Positions 25,341-33,959 of a stretch of 47,546 nucleotides of DNA are shown piece by piece. Positions within the stretch are counted from its first letter, which is position 1, and each line of letters starts with the position of its first letter. The translations under genes and the position numbers were made by a program. This DNA is from Myxococcota bacterium (GTDB lineage: Bacteria > Myxococcota_A > UBA796), in the NCBI GenBank assembly GCA_029251165.1, contig JAQXDW010000090.1:1-47546 (forward strand). Reading direction: 5' to 3'. A model generated the notes under the pieces. It saw only the letters and a program-made list of their open reading frames with translations. It did not search any database and was not told where the DNA came from.

Positions 25341-26837
25341 CTACCAGTCGGTGACCGTGTAGTCCTTGAGGAACTGCCCCCAGACGTGCTCGCCGGTGTT
25401 GATGCCGTGGAGGATGGGGTCTACGATGCGCGCCGCGCCGTCGACGATGTCCAGCGGGGGGTGGAAGTCGTGGACCGCGCGCTTGCGCTCGGCGTGGTGG
25501 ATCGGATCCTCATCGGTGACCCAGCCTGTGTCGACGCTGTTCATGTGGATGCCGTCCTCGATGTAGTCGAGCGCAGCCGTGCGCGTCATCATGTTCAGCG
25601 ATGCCTTGGCCATGTTCGTGTGGGGGTGCCGGGCGGTCTTGAAGGTTCGATAGAACTGCCCCTCCATCGCGGAGACATTCACGATGTGCTTGTCTCTGGT
25701 GGGCACCCTCGCCATCAGGGGCTTCAGCCGTGCGTTGAGCACGAAGGGCGCCACTGCGTTGACGAGCTGCACCTCCAGCAGCTCGATGGTGGGCACCTCG
25801 TCCATCATCAGCCGCCAGCTGTTGACCTTGCGCAGGTCCACCTGCTGAAGGTCCGCGTCCAGCGTGCCGGTCGGGAAGAGCTTCTCGCTGCGGTCCTCGT
25901 CGCCCGGCGCCAGGGGGATCTGGCTGAAGGACGCGCTGGGCATCGCCGCGTCTACGACCGCATCGCCAGAGACCACCAGGGCCGCCTCACGGTCGCTGAG
26001 CTGCGCGGCTGCCGGGGTGCCCTCCAGCTCCAGGCCCATCAGGTGGTCGTAGTAGCCTGGGGGGCGCCGCACCGTCTGGCAGGCGTTGTTGATGATGAAG
26101 TCCAGCCGGTCGTGTGTGGCCAGCAGCCTCTCGCAGAGGGCCTCGACGTTGGGGATGTGCCGGAGGTCGATGCCGTGAATCTCCAGCCGATCGCCCCAGC
26201 TCTCGAAGTCTTCTTCGGCCGCGTATCGTCGCGCGGCGTCTCGGGGAAAGCGGGTGAGCACGATCACCTCCGCGCCCGCACGCAGCATCAGGATCGCCGC
26301 CTGGTAGCCGATCTTGACCCGCGCGCCTGTGACCAGCGCCACGCGCCCCCGCAGGTCTGCAGTCTGGGTGCGCTTTGCGTAGTTGAAGTCTCCGCAGGTC
26401 GGGCACATCTGGTCGTAGAAGAAGTGCACCCCGGTGTACTCCTTCCGGCAGACGTAGCAGGTGCGTGCCTTCTCGGTCTCGCCGAGGGTCGGGGGCGGGG
26501 GCAGGGCTGGCAGCGGCAGGCCGTTGTGGATCGCCTGGCGACGGGGGGTGAGGAAGATCGGGTTCTCGCGGAGCTGGCGAATGCCCGTCTGGTTCAGCAG
26601 CGCAGCGTCCCGCTCCCGGGCTGCCTCGCGATCCTTGCGCTGGTGTGCGCGGGCCTGCGCCTTGCGTGCCTTGCGCAGCGGCCGGGAGACCTGCCCTGCC
26701 GAGATCAGCAGCCGCCGGCGCAGCACCGGGTCCAGCTCCGCGAGCAGCGCGCGGTCGCTGTGGATGGACTCCAGGATCGCGACGGTGTCTTCGACGCGTG
26801 CCTGGAAGGTGAGATCAGTGTCGGTCGGTTCAGACAT
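25341..26837 (-). CDS. SDR-family protein with an N-terminal zinc-ribbon-like motif and Tyr missing from YxxxK
   Basis: 498 residues from ATG 26837 (MSEPTDTD); the frame extends back to 26909 without a better start. Residues 1-125 are helical and basic, like a binding or targeting region. Four cysteines (127, 130, 145, 148, as CYVC and CPTC) form a probable zinc ribbon. The Rossmann nucleotide motif TGARVKIG at 170-177 and NNAC (NNAG-like) follow. The active-site Ser lies in VNVSAMEG. The usual YxxxK reads TNMAK, so the Tyr is Thr here. A related family with zinc ribbon plus SDR is known in eukaryotes and bacteria as far as I recall. With Tyr absent it may bind nucleotide without normal dehydrogenase activity, or use another residue. 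Divergent from the repeat gene. Confidence 0.8.
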   Translation of the reverse strand: MSEPTDTDLTFQARVEDTVAILESIHSDRALLAELDPVLRRRLLISAGQVSRPLRKARKAQARAHQRKDREAARERDAALLNQTGIRQLRENPIFLTPRRQAIHNGLPLPALPPPPTLGETEKARTCYVCRKEYTGVHFFYDQMCPTCGDFNYAKRTQTADLRGRVALVTGARVKIGYQAAILMLRAGAEVIVLTRFPRDAARRYAAEEDFESWGDRLEIHGIDLRHIPNVEALCERLLATHDRLDFIINNACQTVRRPPGYYDHLMGLELEGTPAAAQLSDREAALVVSGDAVVDAAMPSASFSQIPLAPGDEDRSEKLFPTGTLDADLQQVDLRKVNSWRLMMDEVPTIELLEVQLVNAVAPFVLNARLKPLMARVPTRDKHIVNVSAMEGQFYRTFKTARHPHTNMAKASLNMMTRTAALDYIEDGIHMNSVDTGWVTDEDPIHHAERKRAVHDFHPPLDIVDGAARIVDPILHGINTGEHVWGQFLKDYTVTDW

Positions 26838-26951
26838 GGGGGACCATGTAGCATGGCGCGCGCGGAGCCTCGCCCCAAGCGGCCCACCGAGCACCTCCAG
26901 GCAGCCCATCCCGCGCCGTCAGCGTAGAGTCCATCGTGCAAGGAGTGGCTG

Positions 26952-27287
26952 ATGGGACACATCTACGACGCGTCAGGTCGCCAGATCGCACGGATTGATG
27001 GAGACGAATTCTACGATGGCTCCGGACGTCTGATCGGTCGGTCGGACGGCGAGCACCTCTACAGCGGCTCCGGGCACCTGATCGGTCGGTCGAGCGGCGG
27101 GCACCTCTACAACAGCGCTGGACACCTGATCGGTCGGTCGGACGGCGAGCACCTCTACAGCGGCTCCGGGCACCTGATCGGTCGGTCGGACGGTGAGCAC
27201 CTCTACGATGGATCGGGGCATCTGATCGCCCGTGCTGATGGGGTGTCGGGCACCGCGATCGTGCTGTTCTTCTACTTTTACAGGTGA
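26952..27287 (+). CDS. 16-residue-repeat protein with hydrophobic C-terminus
   Basis: 111 residues. AAGGAG precedes the ATG at a normal distance. The protein is built of about six copies of a 16-residue unit (G-R-S-D-G-E-H-L-Y-S-G-S-G-H-L-I consensus), beginning with a variant IYDASGRQIAR. It ends with a hydrophobic stretch (TAIVLFFYFYR), which may be a membrane anchor. Such Tyr/Gly/Ile repeats suggest a beta-solenoid or beta-flanked repeat. The DNA copies are almost identical at the centre, pointing to recent duplication. Function unknown. It sits between the SDR gene, divergent, and an OB-fold-like lipoprotein gene, convergent, and is closed by a hairpin at 27295. Confidence 0.8.
   Translation: MGHIYDASGRQIARIDGDEFYDGSGRLIGRSDGEHLYSGSGHLIGRSSGGHLYNSAGHLIGRSDGEHLYSGSGHLIGRSDGEHLYDGSGHLIARADGVSGTAIVLFFYFYR
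27030..27221 (+). repeat. Four 48-bp in-frame tandem units
   Basis: Units 27030-27077, 27078-27125, 27126-27173 and 27174-27221 each begin CTGATCGGTCGG. Units one and three are identical over all 48 bases; unit two and unit four differ at several positions. Older degenerate copies flank them. The units encode the 16-residue repeat of the surrounding gene. Confidence 0.92.
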
Positions 27288-27294
27288 GCCTGCA

Positions 27295-27311
27295 CGTCAG
27301 CCTGGCTGACG
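27295..27311. terminator. Hairpin between convergent genes
   Basis: CGTCAGC and GCTGACG form a perfect 7-bp stem with a 3-base loop, seven bases after the stop of the repeat-protein gene and 50 bases before the stop of the convergent lipoprotein gene. There is no long T-run. Confidence 0.4.
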
Positions 27312-27361
27312 CGTCCTGTGTGGTGGTCGCAGTCCCCGCGCCTCAGCGCCCGGAGGGGGGC

Positions 27362-28138
27362 CTACTCTTCGAGCGTGGCGTTCTCGATGAGGACGTCGTA
27401 GCGGTAGCCTGCGCCAAAGTCCTTGTCGGTGATGAGGGTTCCGCGCACCACCACGGTCTGGCCCACGGCGACCGGGTCGTCGGTCGTGACCGTGAGGTCG
27501 TGGGTCCCGTCGGCTTCGCTGCCCGTTCCGTCCTGGAGGTGCATGAAGGTCGTGCCCATGACACCAGCAGTGACCTTGGTCACCCGCCCGCGCACGGCGA
27601 TCGGCTGGTTGGCGAGCGCCGTCTTCTCGGCGAAGAGCTGCGCCACGGTCTGACCGCCGGCGAGCGCCTCGACAGGGGCCGCAGCGGGAGCGGGAGCAGA
27701 GGCGGGAGCGGAGGCGGGAGCGAAGGCAGGAGCAGGCGCTGCCTCTCCTCCAGCCACGCGAACCCAGGGAACGAACTGGATCGCTTCGAATGTGCGCCCG
27801 AGGGTCTTGCTCTCGAAGTTCTGCATCAGGGAGCCCTGTCCGGCCTCAACGGCCTGGCCCACGGTGATGTCAGCCTGTAGACCCGCAACCCAGAGCTGCT
27901 CGCCGCTGGCGTCGATCCGCACGTAGGTATAGCCGCCGCTGCTGAGCACCTCGCCGGCAATCCCGCTGTGGGCGACCGCATCGCTCGCGGCGGGCTGGGG
28001 AGAGGGGTGCGCAGCGGGCTCAGCGGCCACGGGCTCGGCGGCCACGGGCTCGGTCAGGCCTGGAGACGGCGGCGCTGCTGGCGGGGGCGACTCGTCGCAC
28101 CCCATGAGCAGCACGAGACACAGAACGACGCGGGTCAT
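27362..28138 (-). CDS. OB-fold-like (NrfJ-type) lipoprotein with Ala/Pro linkers
   Basis: 258 residues with lipobox LLMGC (Cys14), then an Ala/Pro/Glu-rich linker. Two domains of similar style follow, separated by an Ala/Pro-rich linker (about 130-155). The first contains GEVLSSGGYTYVRIDASGE, the second KTALANQPIAVRGRV with TTDDPVAVGQTVVVRGT. The pattern 'G.V.....Y.YV' plus 'VRG.V' is that of OB-fold proteins of the NrfJ/periplasmic DNA-binding-like type. Its role in this organism is unknown; exported OB-fold proteins usually bind small ligands or metals. The linker repeats come from GCGGGAGC-like DNA repeats. Confidence 0.8.
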   Translation of the reverse strand: MTRVVLCLVLLMGCDESPPPAAPPSPGLTEPVAAEPVAAEPAAHPSPQPAASDAVAHSGIAGEVLSSGGYTYVRIDASGEQLWVAGLQADITVGQAVEAGQGSLMQNFESKTLGRTFEAIQFVPWVRVAGGEAAPAPAFAPASAPASAPAPAAAPVEALAGGQTVAQLFAEKTALANQPIAVRGRVTKVTAGVMGTTFMHLQDGTGSEADGTHDLTVTTDDPVAVGQTVVVRGTLITDKDFGAGYRYDVLIENATLEE

Positions 28139-28290
28139 GAGGGCTCCGGAGTCAATGGGATGATGGGCTCACTATCGCCGCAGGGGGCCACCGTGCACGC
28201 CATCTGGTGACGTCGCCCCGACCCTCGGCGGGGGCGCATCGGGATCGGAGCGGCCGGGGAGCGCCCTCCGAGACGCTGCGCTGGCTCTGA

Positions 28291-29334
28291 ATGTCTCGGT
28301 ACACTGCGGCCATGCTCCTCACCATCTCGATCGCCGCCGCAGCCCCCATCGCCGTTGCCCCGACGTCGACCGGCGCCGTCGTGGTGCTCGCTGAGCACGA
28401 TCCTGCTGCTCACCAGACCCACCTGCTCACCCAGGCCCTCTCTCCAGCCGGTCAGCCGATGGGCGCGCCAGTCTTGCTCCAGCAGACCCCCGGGCAGGTC
28501 CTGAAGGCGGCGATTGCCGCAGACGACGCGGCGGTGTGGCTGGCCTGGGTGTCGATGCTCCAGGCCCCTGACGCGGACCAGCCCGGGCGCTTCGTTGCGG
28601 AAGCCCGGCAGCTCGCGCCCACCCCTGGGGCGACGGTCAGCCTGGGCTCCTACCACCTCGGAGGCCACCCGGAGCATGGGGCGGTCGCGGTGGCGGTGTC
28701 GGAGGACGGCGGAGCCTGGGTTGCCGCTGCCGACACCACTCGCCCCTGCCGCGCTCCGGACGCCCCCGGTGAGGAGCCCTGCCTGGGCTATGCGGTGTAC
28801 CGTCTCGACAGCGGTGCACGCGAGGCCATCCGCATCCACACCGGTGCCCTCAGCGGCGGACCGGAGCTGACCATTGAGGGGCTCATTGACACCCCGTCTG
28901 GGCCGGCCCTGTCCGCCTGGGCCTGGCGGGGTGGGGCCAACGTCGATGCGCTGTGGCTCACGGAGCCGGCTCGAGCGCTGCCGTCCTGTCGACCGCCCAT
29001 GGCGCGTGCCTGGGTGGCGGATCACCCGCTGACCCTGTGCCCGGCCAGCTTCGGTCCCGACGACTGCCCGGTGGGCTCTGACGGCACCTGCTTCATGGCC
29101 ATCGACGCCGCCGGAGAGCACGCCCTCACCGACTGGCGGCTGTCGTGTACCGCCTCCGGTCCGGTGGTCGCGCTGTCCTGGTCGGGAGGGGAGGCGAGCT
29201 GGCCCATTCAGAGCGCGGAGCAGGGGGCACCGTTTGGACTGGGAGCCTGGGCGGGCGAGGTGTTCGTGGCGCTGGTGGGTGGCGCGGTTGAGGTCTCGCC
29301 CTGTCCTGCGGTGCCTGTGAGGGTAGGGCCGTAG
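28291..29334 (+). CDS. Secreted hypothetical protein
   Basis: 347 residues. The N-terminus (MSRYTAAMLLTISIAAAAPIA) looks like a Sec signal peptide cleaved near the AAAAP site. The mature chain is Ala/Pro/Gly-rich, with internal beta-strands and a repeated Trp-Leu-Ala pattern (AAVWLAWVS, GGAWVAAAD, LSAWAWRGG) about every 60-80 residues, suggesting a propeller. There are cysteine pairs such as RPCRAP with EEPCLG, CPASF with DDCPV, and SCTAS. Family not recognised. ATG 28312 is a second possible start. It is divergent from the OB-fold-like lipoprotein gene. Confidence 0.75.
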   Translation: MSRYTAAMLLTISIAAAAPIAVAPTSTGAVVVLAEHDPAAHQTHLLTQALSPAGQPMGAPVLLQQTPGQVLKAAIAADDAAVWLAWVSMLQAPDADQPGRFVAEARQLAPTPGATVSLGSYHLGGHPEHGAVAVAVSEDGGAWVAAADTTRPCRAPDAPGEEPCLGYAVYRLDSGAREAIRIHTGALSGGPELTIEGLIDTPSGPALSAWAWRGGANVDALWLTEPARALPSCRPPMARAWVADHPLTLCPASFGPDDCPVGSDGTCFMAIDAAGEHALTDWRLSCTASGPVVALSWSGGEASWPIQSAEQGAPFGLGAWAGEVFVALVGGAVEVSPCPAVPVRVGP

Positions 29335-29499
29335 CGGGGCCTCCTCCAGTCCTCGTATCGGCATCGGCTGGCGGGCGAGCCGCGACGATGGACGACCGTC
29401 TTGGTGGATGCGGGACACTCCCCGAGCCGGCTGCTGTGTCGCCGCCGCAGCCGGTGCGGTCAGCTGTACACACGCCCGGCAGCAGTCCACCAGGCCAGC

Positions 29500-32268
29500 C
29501 TATGGGAGGGTTGCCCGCAAGAAGGCGGAGCGCGTCACGCCGTCGCTGGGGCCTTGCTCTGTGGCACGCACCAAGACGAGGGCCTGGCCGCTGTCCGCCG
29601 GCTGAACGGCGAACGAGGCAACCCCGTCTCCGGCTTGCTCGGCTTGGATGAACGCGGTGACGTCGATGCCCACCCATGCGTACTTGTCGCGAAGAACCGG
29701 TGTGGTTCCCAGGGCTGCGCCTGGAGCCGGGCGGCTCTCCCAGGTGGGGGCCATGGAGCCCTCGTCCCAGTCGTCGTCATGGACCGCATCGATCCGCAGC
29801 TCCGCATCCTGTGCCCAGGTCACGCGCGTATAGAGGTACAGCTCTGCGTGCTCGACGGTGTCGGGGAGCGTGTGAAGCGCCACCTGGAGGTAGCCGATCT
29901 GATCATGGGTCGGCCGCTGAGCCTGTCGCGTGGTCACGTCCGCCTCGCCGCCAAAGCGCTCGCCGGGCGCGCTCGCGGACACGTGGACATCGGCGTGTAC
30001 AGGAACATCAGCCGTGGTTCCCAGTCCTCCCGGACCGATGTCCTCGAAGGGAATGGCGCGAAGGCTTGGGATCTGGCTGAACATGTCTCCCGACTCGCGC
30101 TGGCTGAAGTCCATGGACTCCAGCGCGACGAAGCCGGGGTCGCTGCTCGCCGTCCAGTTGTTCGCTGCATCGAGGATGAACCCATCGCTGGCATAGTCGA
30201 CGACGTCAGCATCGTCGGCGAGCGGCACCGCTGGGTTGTAGACGACGTTGTTGTCGTAGCGGTTGGTGGTGGGCTCCCAGTGCGCCTCGGTGCTCCAGCT
30301 GTCCAGCTCTGGGTAGGCGAGGCTGTGATCGCTGGGGATGGCGGCGAAGTAGGTCTCCCAGGCTGCGGCAAAGCTGTCCTGATCTGCGCAGCCCCACCCG
30401 GCGGTGCTTCCGTCACAGTTGAGGTAGAGCGAGAGACGGAATGGCCTGACGGTGTCGACCATCATGTTGTTGCGGACCACGATGTGCTGGCCGTGGTTGC
30501 TCATCACCGCAGCACAATTGGGGTACTCCGAGCTGCCGATGGCGTAGAAGATGTTCTCCTCGACCGTGACACCCATGGTTCCATTGTCGAGGTAGACCCC
30601 AAAGAGCTTGTCGTTGTCTTGACCGAGGTGGTGGATGAAGTTCCGGCGGATCAGGCTGCCGCGCTCCCCGGGGTGCTTGCCGAGGTTGGTGTAGATGGCG
30701 CCGATGTCTTTGAACACCCGCCCGAGCTCGAAGAGCTCGTTGTACTCGATGACGTGATCATTGCCGCGAAGCTGGATGCCCATGTGGGGGCCATCGCTGA
30801 TGCGGTTGTTGTGAACGCGACTGCCCACCCCGTCGATGTCTACTGCCGGGTAGTACGCCTGGTAGAGCCGCCCGAAGTCCTCGAAGGTGCTGTCAGCCAC
30901 AATGTTCTGGTGAGCCTGCGCGCTGTAGATGCCATCCTCCGGCCATCCCCAGGCCATCGGCCCGGCGAACACCCCGCGACGTCCGACACCGACAACCGCG
31001 CTGCGGTGGAGCTGGTTGTCGGTACCGACCATGATCACGGCGTCCATTCCCAGGTTGCGAAACGTGCAGTCCTCGACCCGCAGCCCGCTCGTGTCCTCAC
31101 CGTGGATGCCGTGCTCGCGCCCGTCCTCAAAGATCAGGCCGCGAAAGGTGATGTGATCGGCGCCATCGAGGTGCACCAGATCATCCTGGAGGGTGCTGAC
31201 GACGACACGGCTGCTGGAGCCGAAGTCCGCCGGCGGGAGCACATAGAGCACGCCGCGCTGCCGATCGATGAAGTACTCACCGGGCGCATCGATTTCCTCG
31301 AGGAGGTTGCGGAAGACAAAGAAGGGCTGCCAGTTCAGGATCCCGCTCACTTCGCCATAGGAGAGGGTGATCTGCCGGGCCTTGGAATCGACGGAGGCCA
31401 GGTGGTTGTGGGTCCACTCCCAGTCCCGTCCGACGGTCCCCTCCAGCCAGATGTCGTCGGCATCTCCCCAGTGCTCGGTGCGGTCCAGCGCGTGGCTGAA
31501 GGTTCCGCCCCGGCTCCAGAAGTCTGCGTCACCAAGGATGGGTCCGGCATCCACGACGCCGCTCAGGGTGACCGAGCCGTCATTGGGCCAGCGGGCCAGC
31601 GGCATGATCTGATCGTCGATCACCAGCTCCATCGGTGGGTCTGCGAGTACCGAGGACCAGCCCAGGTTGTAGCCACGACGACTCAGCTGTCCGTAGTCGC
31701 TCAGGCCAGCCGCGCTGAGATCGATCTCCAGCAGCTGACCGTGCACGCTGCTGTCCACCAGGCGGCTGAGGACATCAGCATCTGACACGACCGTGAAGCT
31801 GCTGACGTCGAGGGCTTGTCCGCCGCTGATTCGCACCGTCTGCTCGGTGGCGGAGCGGTAGACGATGGGGTGCGCAGCGGTTCCGGAGTCTTGCTCATCC
31901 AGCGCAAAGGTCGTGCTCAGCGTGTGGGTCCCGCCGTGGAGAATTACCGTGGCTCCATCGCTGAGCGTGCTGTCTTGCCTGTGCATGCGGATGGCATCGC
32001 GCGCGGCCTCCAGGGTTGCGAGGGGCTGGGCCTCAGAGCCGACGTCGCTGTCGTCACCCCAGGTCGCGACATGCAGGACGAGTCCGGTCTCGTCTTCGTC
32101 TCTGGCGGTGTCGTTGCTGCTGGAGTCCTCTGCGCCCGTGTCTGGGGCTGCCGCTCCGGAGTCTGCCGCGATGTGGTCGCTGGTGTCCGCTCCGGGGCTC
32201 GCGGTGACCCCTGGCCGTGGCTCCGCGCACGCCAGGAGCGCGACGGGGGTGAGCACAGTCCATGTCAT
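29500..32268 (-). CDS. Parallel beta-helix lipoprotein with C-terminal DNRLRE-type domain
   Basis: 922 residues starting at ATG 32268, preceded by CTGGAGGATG; the upstream open frame to 32565 is an Arg-rich run. Lipobox ALLAC is followed by an Asp/Thr/Ser-rich linker to about residue 70. Residues about 75-700 carry the signs of a right-handed beta-helix: HVATWGDDSDVGSEAQPLATLEAARDAI near the start is typical of pectate-lyase-like glycosidases and lyases, and later DHITFRGLIFEDGREHGIH and LHRSAVVGVGRRGVF are helix rungs. The C-terminal 180 residues (AELYLYTRVTWAQDAELRI, then WVGIDVTAFI) match DNRLRE/CBM96-type carbohydrate-binding domains. It probably breaks down a polysaccharide at the cell surface; the substrate is unknown (GH141-like is one option). 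Confidence 0.85.
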   Translation of the reverse strand: MTWTVLTPVALLACAEPRPGVTASPGADTSDHIAADSGAAAPDTGAEDSSSNDTARDEDETGLVLHVATWGDDSDVGSEAQPLATLEAARDAIRMHRQDSTLSDGATVILHGGTHTLSTTFALDEQDSGTAAHPIVYRSATEQTVRISGGQALDVSSFTVVSDADVLSRLVDSSVHGQLLEIDLSAAGLSDYGQLSRRGYNLGWSSVLADPPMELVIDDQIMPLARWPNDGSVTLSGVVDAGPILGDADFWSRGGTFSHALDRTEHWGDADDIWLEGTVGRDWEWTHNHLASVDSKARQITLSYGEVSGILNWQPFFVFRNLLEEIDAPGEYFIDRQRGVLYVLPPADFGSSSRVVVSTLQDDLVHLDGADHITFRGLIFEDGREHGIHGEDTSGLRVEDCTFRNLGMDAVIMVGTDNQLHRSAVVGVGRRGVFAGPMAWGWPEDGIYSAQAHQNIVADSTFEDFGRLYQAYYPAVDIDGVGSRVHNNRISDGPHMGIQLRGNDHVIEYNELFELGRVFKDIGAIYTNLGKHPGERGSLIRRNFIHHLGQDNDKLFGVYLDNGTMGVTVEENIFYAIGSSEYPNCAAVMSNHGQHIVVRNNMMVDTVRPFRLSLYLNCDGSTAGWGCADQDSFAAAWETYFAAIPSDHSLAYPELDSWSTEAHWEPTTNRYDNNVVYNPAVPLADDADVVDYASDGFILDAANNWTASSDPGFVALESMDFSQRESGDMFSQIPSLRAIPFEDIGPGGLGTTADVPVHADVHVSASAPGERFGGEADVTTRQAQRPTHDQIGYLQVALHTLPDTVEHAELYLYTRVTWAQDAELRIDAVHDDDWDEGSMAPTWESRPAPGAALGTTPVLRDKYAWVGIDVTAFIQAEQAGDGVASFAVQPADSGQALVLVRATEQGPSDGVTRSAFLRATLP

Positions 32269-32435
32269 GACATCCTCCAGCACGGAGGGCGCTCCGTTGC
32301 AGGCCATAGGCGAGTCGTCTTCACGTCTTAAGAATACCGATCCGCGAGGACGAGCGCGTGGGGCCCTGCTCTGGCGGACTGCGAGCAGCCTGCGGTTTTG
32401 ATCCCGCCAGCGGCGGTCATGCGACGCCGTGACAG

Positions 32436-32473
32436 CCGCTCGGGGGGCCTGAGGGCCCACGCCCCCCGAGCGG
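32436..32473. terminator. Strong hairpin terminator after the lysine-rich gene
   Basis: CCGCTCGGGGGGC (32436-32448) and GCCCCCCGAGCGG (32461-32473) are exact inverted copies forming a 13-bp stem with a 12-base loop, eight bases beyond the stop codon of the minus-strand gene at 32481. No U-tract follows, but the stem is very stable. Confidence 0.6.
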
Positions 32474-32480
32474 GCGCCGA

Positions 32481-33959
32481 CTACACCGCGAGCTTCACGA
32501 TGACCTGGGCGGCTGCAGCAACTCCAAACAGGGACTTGGTGACCGTTCCTGCAGACTTGGTCCACTTGGGCACATAGTCCTCATCCTGCAGGTTGGTGCA
32601 GATGTCGATGGCGCTCTCTGCAAAGCGGATGTCTTCCGTGAGCTCAGCGGAGAACGTGTTGTATTCCTCCTGCATGATCATGAACTGGCGGTGGATCTTC
32701 ACCAGCTGCTTAGAGGTGCGCGCATCCTCTCCTTCTGGTGCCGTGGGAAAGTTGCTCGTGTACTTCGAGATCTCCTTGTAGAGCCGCCCGGCCTCACGCT
32801 CCTGCTCCGTGAGCTTGCCGGCGTATTCCTCCGCCTCCTTCTTGGTCCGTGAGGTGGTCGTAAAGAGCTCGGCAGATACCTGCCCCAGCGCAGATGCAGC
32901 CCCCTCCTTGAGGACCTCCTTGGCCTTGGCGGCCTTCTGTCCCTCTCCGCTTTTCAGGGCTTTTTGCCGCTTGTTCCAGGTGGATTCGATCGTTGACATT
33001 GCAGGGATAAGCTTTTTCTTCAGTGACTTTGTGCTGCGGCGAAGCTTCTTGATTGAGAGCGCAATGTCCAAGACGGCCTTGGCGATTGCGATGCTGCTCA
33101 GGACTGTGCTGGTGCCCAGGCTGGCCGCCATCGCAGTGGTCGAGACGGCAATGGTTGCGGTTGAGATCGTGATGTCGACCGCGACTTCCTTCTTGAAGGC
33201 GCTGAGGTACTCGCAGCGCTTCTTGTGGCGCTCCCAGTACTGGTCGACGACCGCGTTGACGTTCGACTCTACGATCTTCGTGTAGTAGCGGATGACTTCA
33301 TTGGCCTCTTTGACCTTTGCTTTTCGATCATCCGGCGACATCTTCTCGAGCTTCTTGTCCAGATCCTTGATGGTCTTGCGGAAGATCCCCATGGTCTTCT
33401 TGACTTCTTTCTGGCAGTCCTTCTGAAGGTTGATCCAGTGAAATCCGAGCTCTCCCTCTTTCTCCAGTCGAGCCAGCTCATCGTCGATGATGAGATCCGC
33501 CTGGATGTCGAACGAGCCCACATCGAGCCACTTCGACTTCAGATCGCCGGCGGCCTTGCGCTTGTAGAGCAGCTTCATCTTCTTGCGGTTGCCGCGCTTG
33601 GGCGGCTGCACCAGCGCCTCGCCGTCCCTGAAGATGTCACCCAGAGAGGCCTCCGTCTTCTTGAGGAGGCTCTTGGCATGCGCACTGGACTTGATGTCGG
33701 TGACATTGAGGAGCCTGCGAATCGTCTTCTGATCGTCAAAGATGCTCTTCTTGAGCGGGATCCACGCCAGCTGTCGCTTCTTGAGGGTCTTTCCCTTCTC
33801 CATGCTCTTGAGCTTCTTCTCGATGGAGAAGTGCCCCCCGTCAGCCTTCCACTTCTCCGTGGCGAGCGCGTCTGCGAATGCCTTCGGGAAATTCTTCTTG
33901 TTCTTGGTCGCCGTCTTCCAGGTCTTCTTGAGCGCTTTGTAGTCTTCGGCCAGAGGCAT
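32481..33959 (-). CDS. Lysine-rich helical protein with a long hydrophobic hairpin, pore-former-like architecture
   Basis: 492 residues, strongly enriched in Lys (mostly AAG), unlike the Arg-rich neighbours, and with GGGAG before the ATG. The chain is almost entirely alpha-helical by composition, with coiled-coil-like stretches (KEVKKTMGIFRKTIKDLDKK near 184-203). The one hydrophobic segment, about 259-303, is Ala/Ser/Thr/Ile-rich and flanked by charged helices; it could form a helical hairpin or beta-tongue that inserts in a membrane. This layout is reminiscent of alpha-helical pore-forming toxins (ClyA/Hbl type), but I see no family motif and no signal peptide. A toxin, an internal structural protein or a filament protein are all possible. 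Confidence 0.75.
   Translation of the reverse strand: MPLAEDYKALKKTWKTATKNKKNFPKAFADALATEKWKADGGHFSIEKKLKSMEKGKTLKKRQLAWIPLKKSIFDDQKTIRRLLNVTDIKSSAHAKSLLKKTEASLGDIFRDGEALVQPPKRGNRKKMKLLYKRKAAGDLKSKWLDVGSFDIQADLIIDDELARLEKEGELGFHWINLQKDCQKEVKKTMGIFRKTIKDLDKKLEKMSPDDRKAKVKEANEVIRYYTKIVESNVNAVVDQYWERHKKRCEYLSAFKKEVAVDITISTATIAVSTTAMAASLGTSTVLSSIAIAKAVLDIALSIKKLRRSTKSLKKKLIPAMSTIESTWNKRQKALKSGEGQKAAKAKEVLKEGAASALGQVSAELFTTTSRTKKEAEEYAGKLTEQEREAGRLYKEISKYTSNFPTAPEGEDARTSKQLVKIHRQFMIMQEEYNTFSAELTEDIRFAESAIDICTNLQDEDYVPKWTKSAGTVTKSLFGVAAAAQVIVKLAV

Noticed and set aside
25386..26927. 513-codon plus-strand frame opposite the SDR gene
   Set aside because: Shadow; the minus strand carries TGxxxxIG, zinc Cys and other SDR motifs.
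27030..27240. Possible CRISPR array
   Set aside because: Units are contiguous 48-bp coding repeats with no spacers.
29401..31785. 794-codon plus-strand frame opposite the beta-helix gene
   Set aside because: Composition typical of antisense in GC-rich DNA, with no family features.
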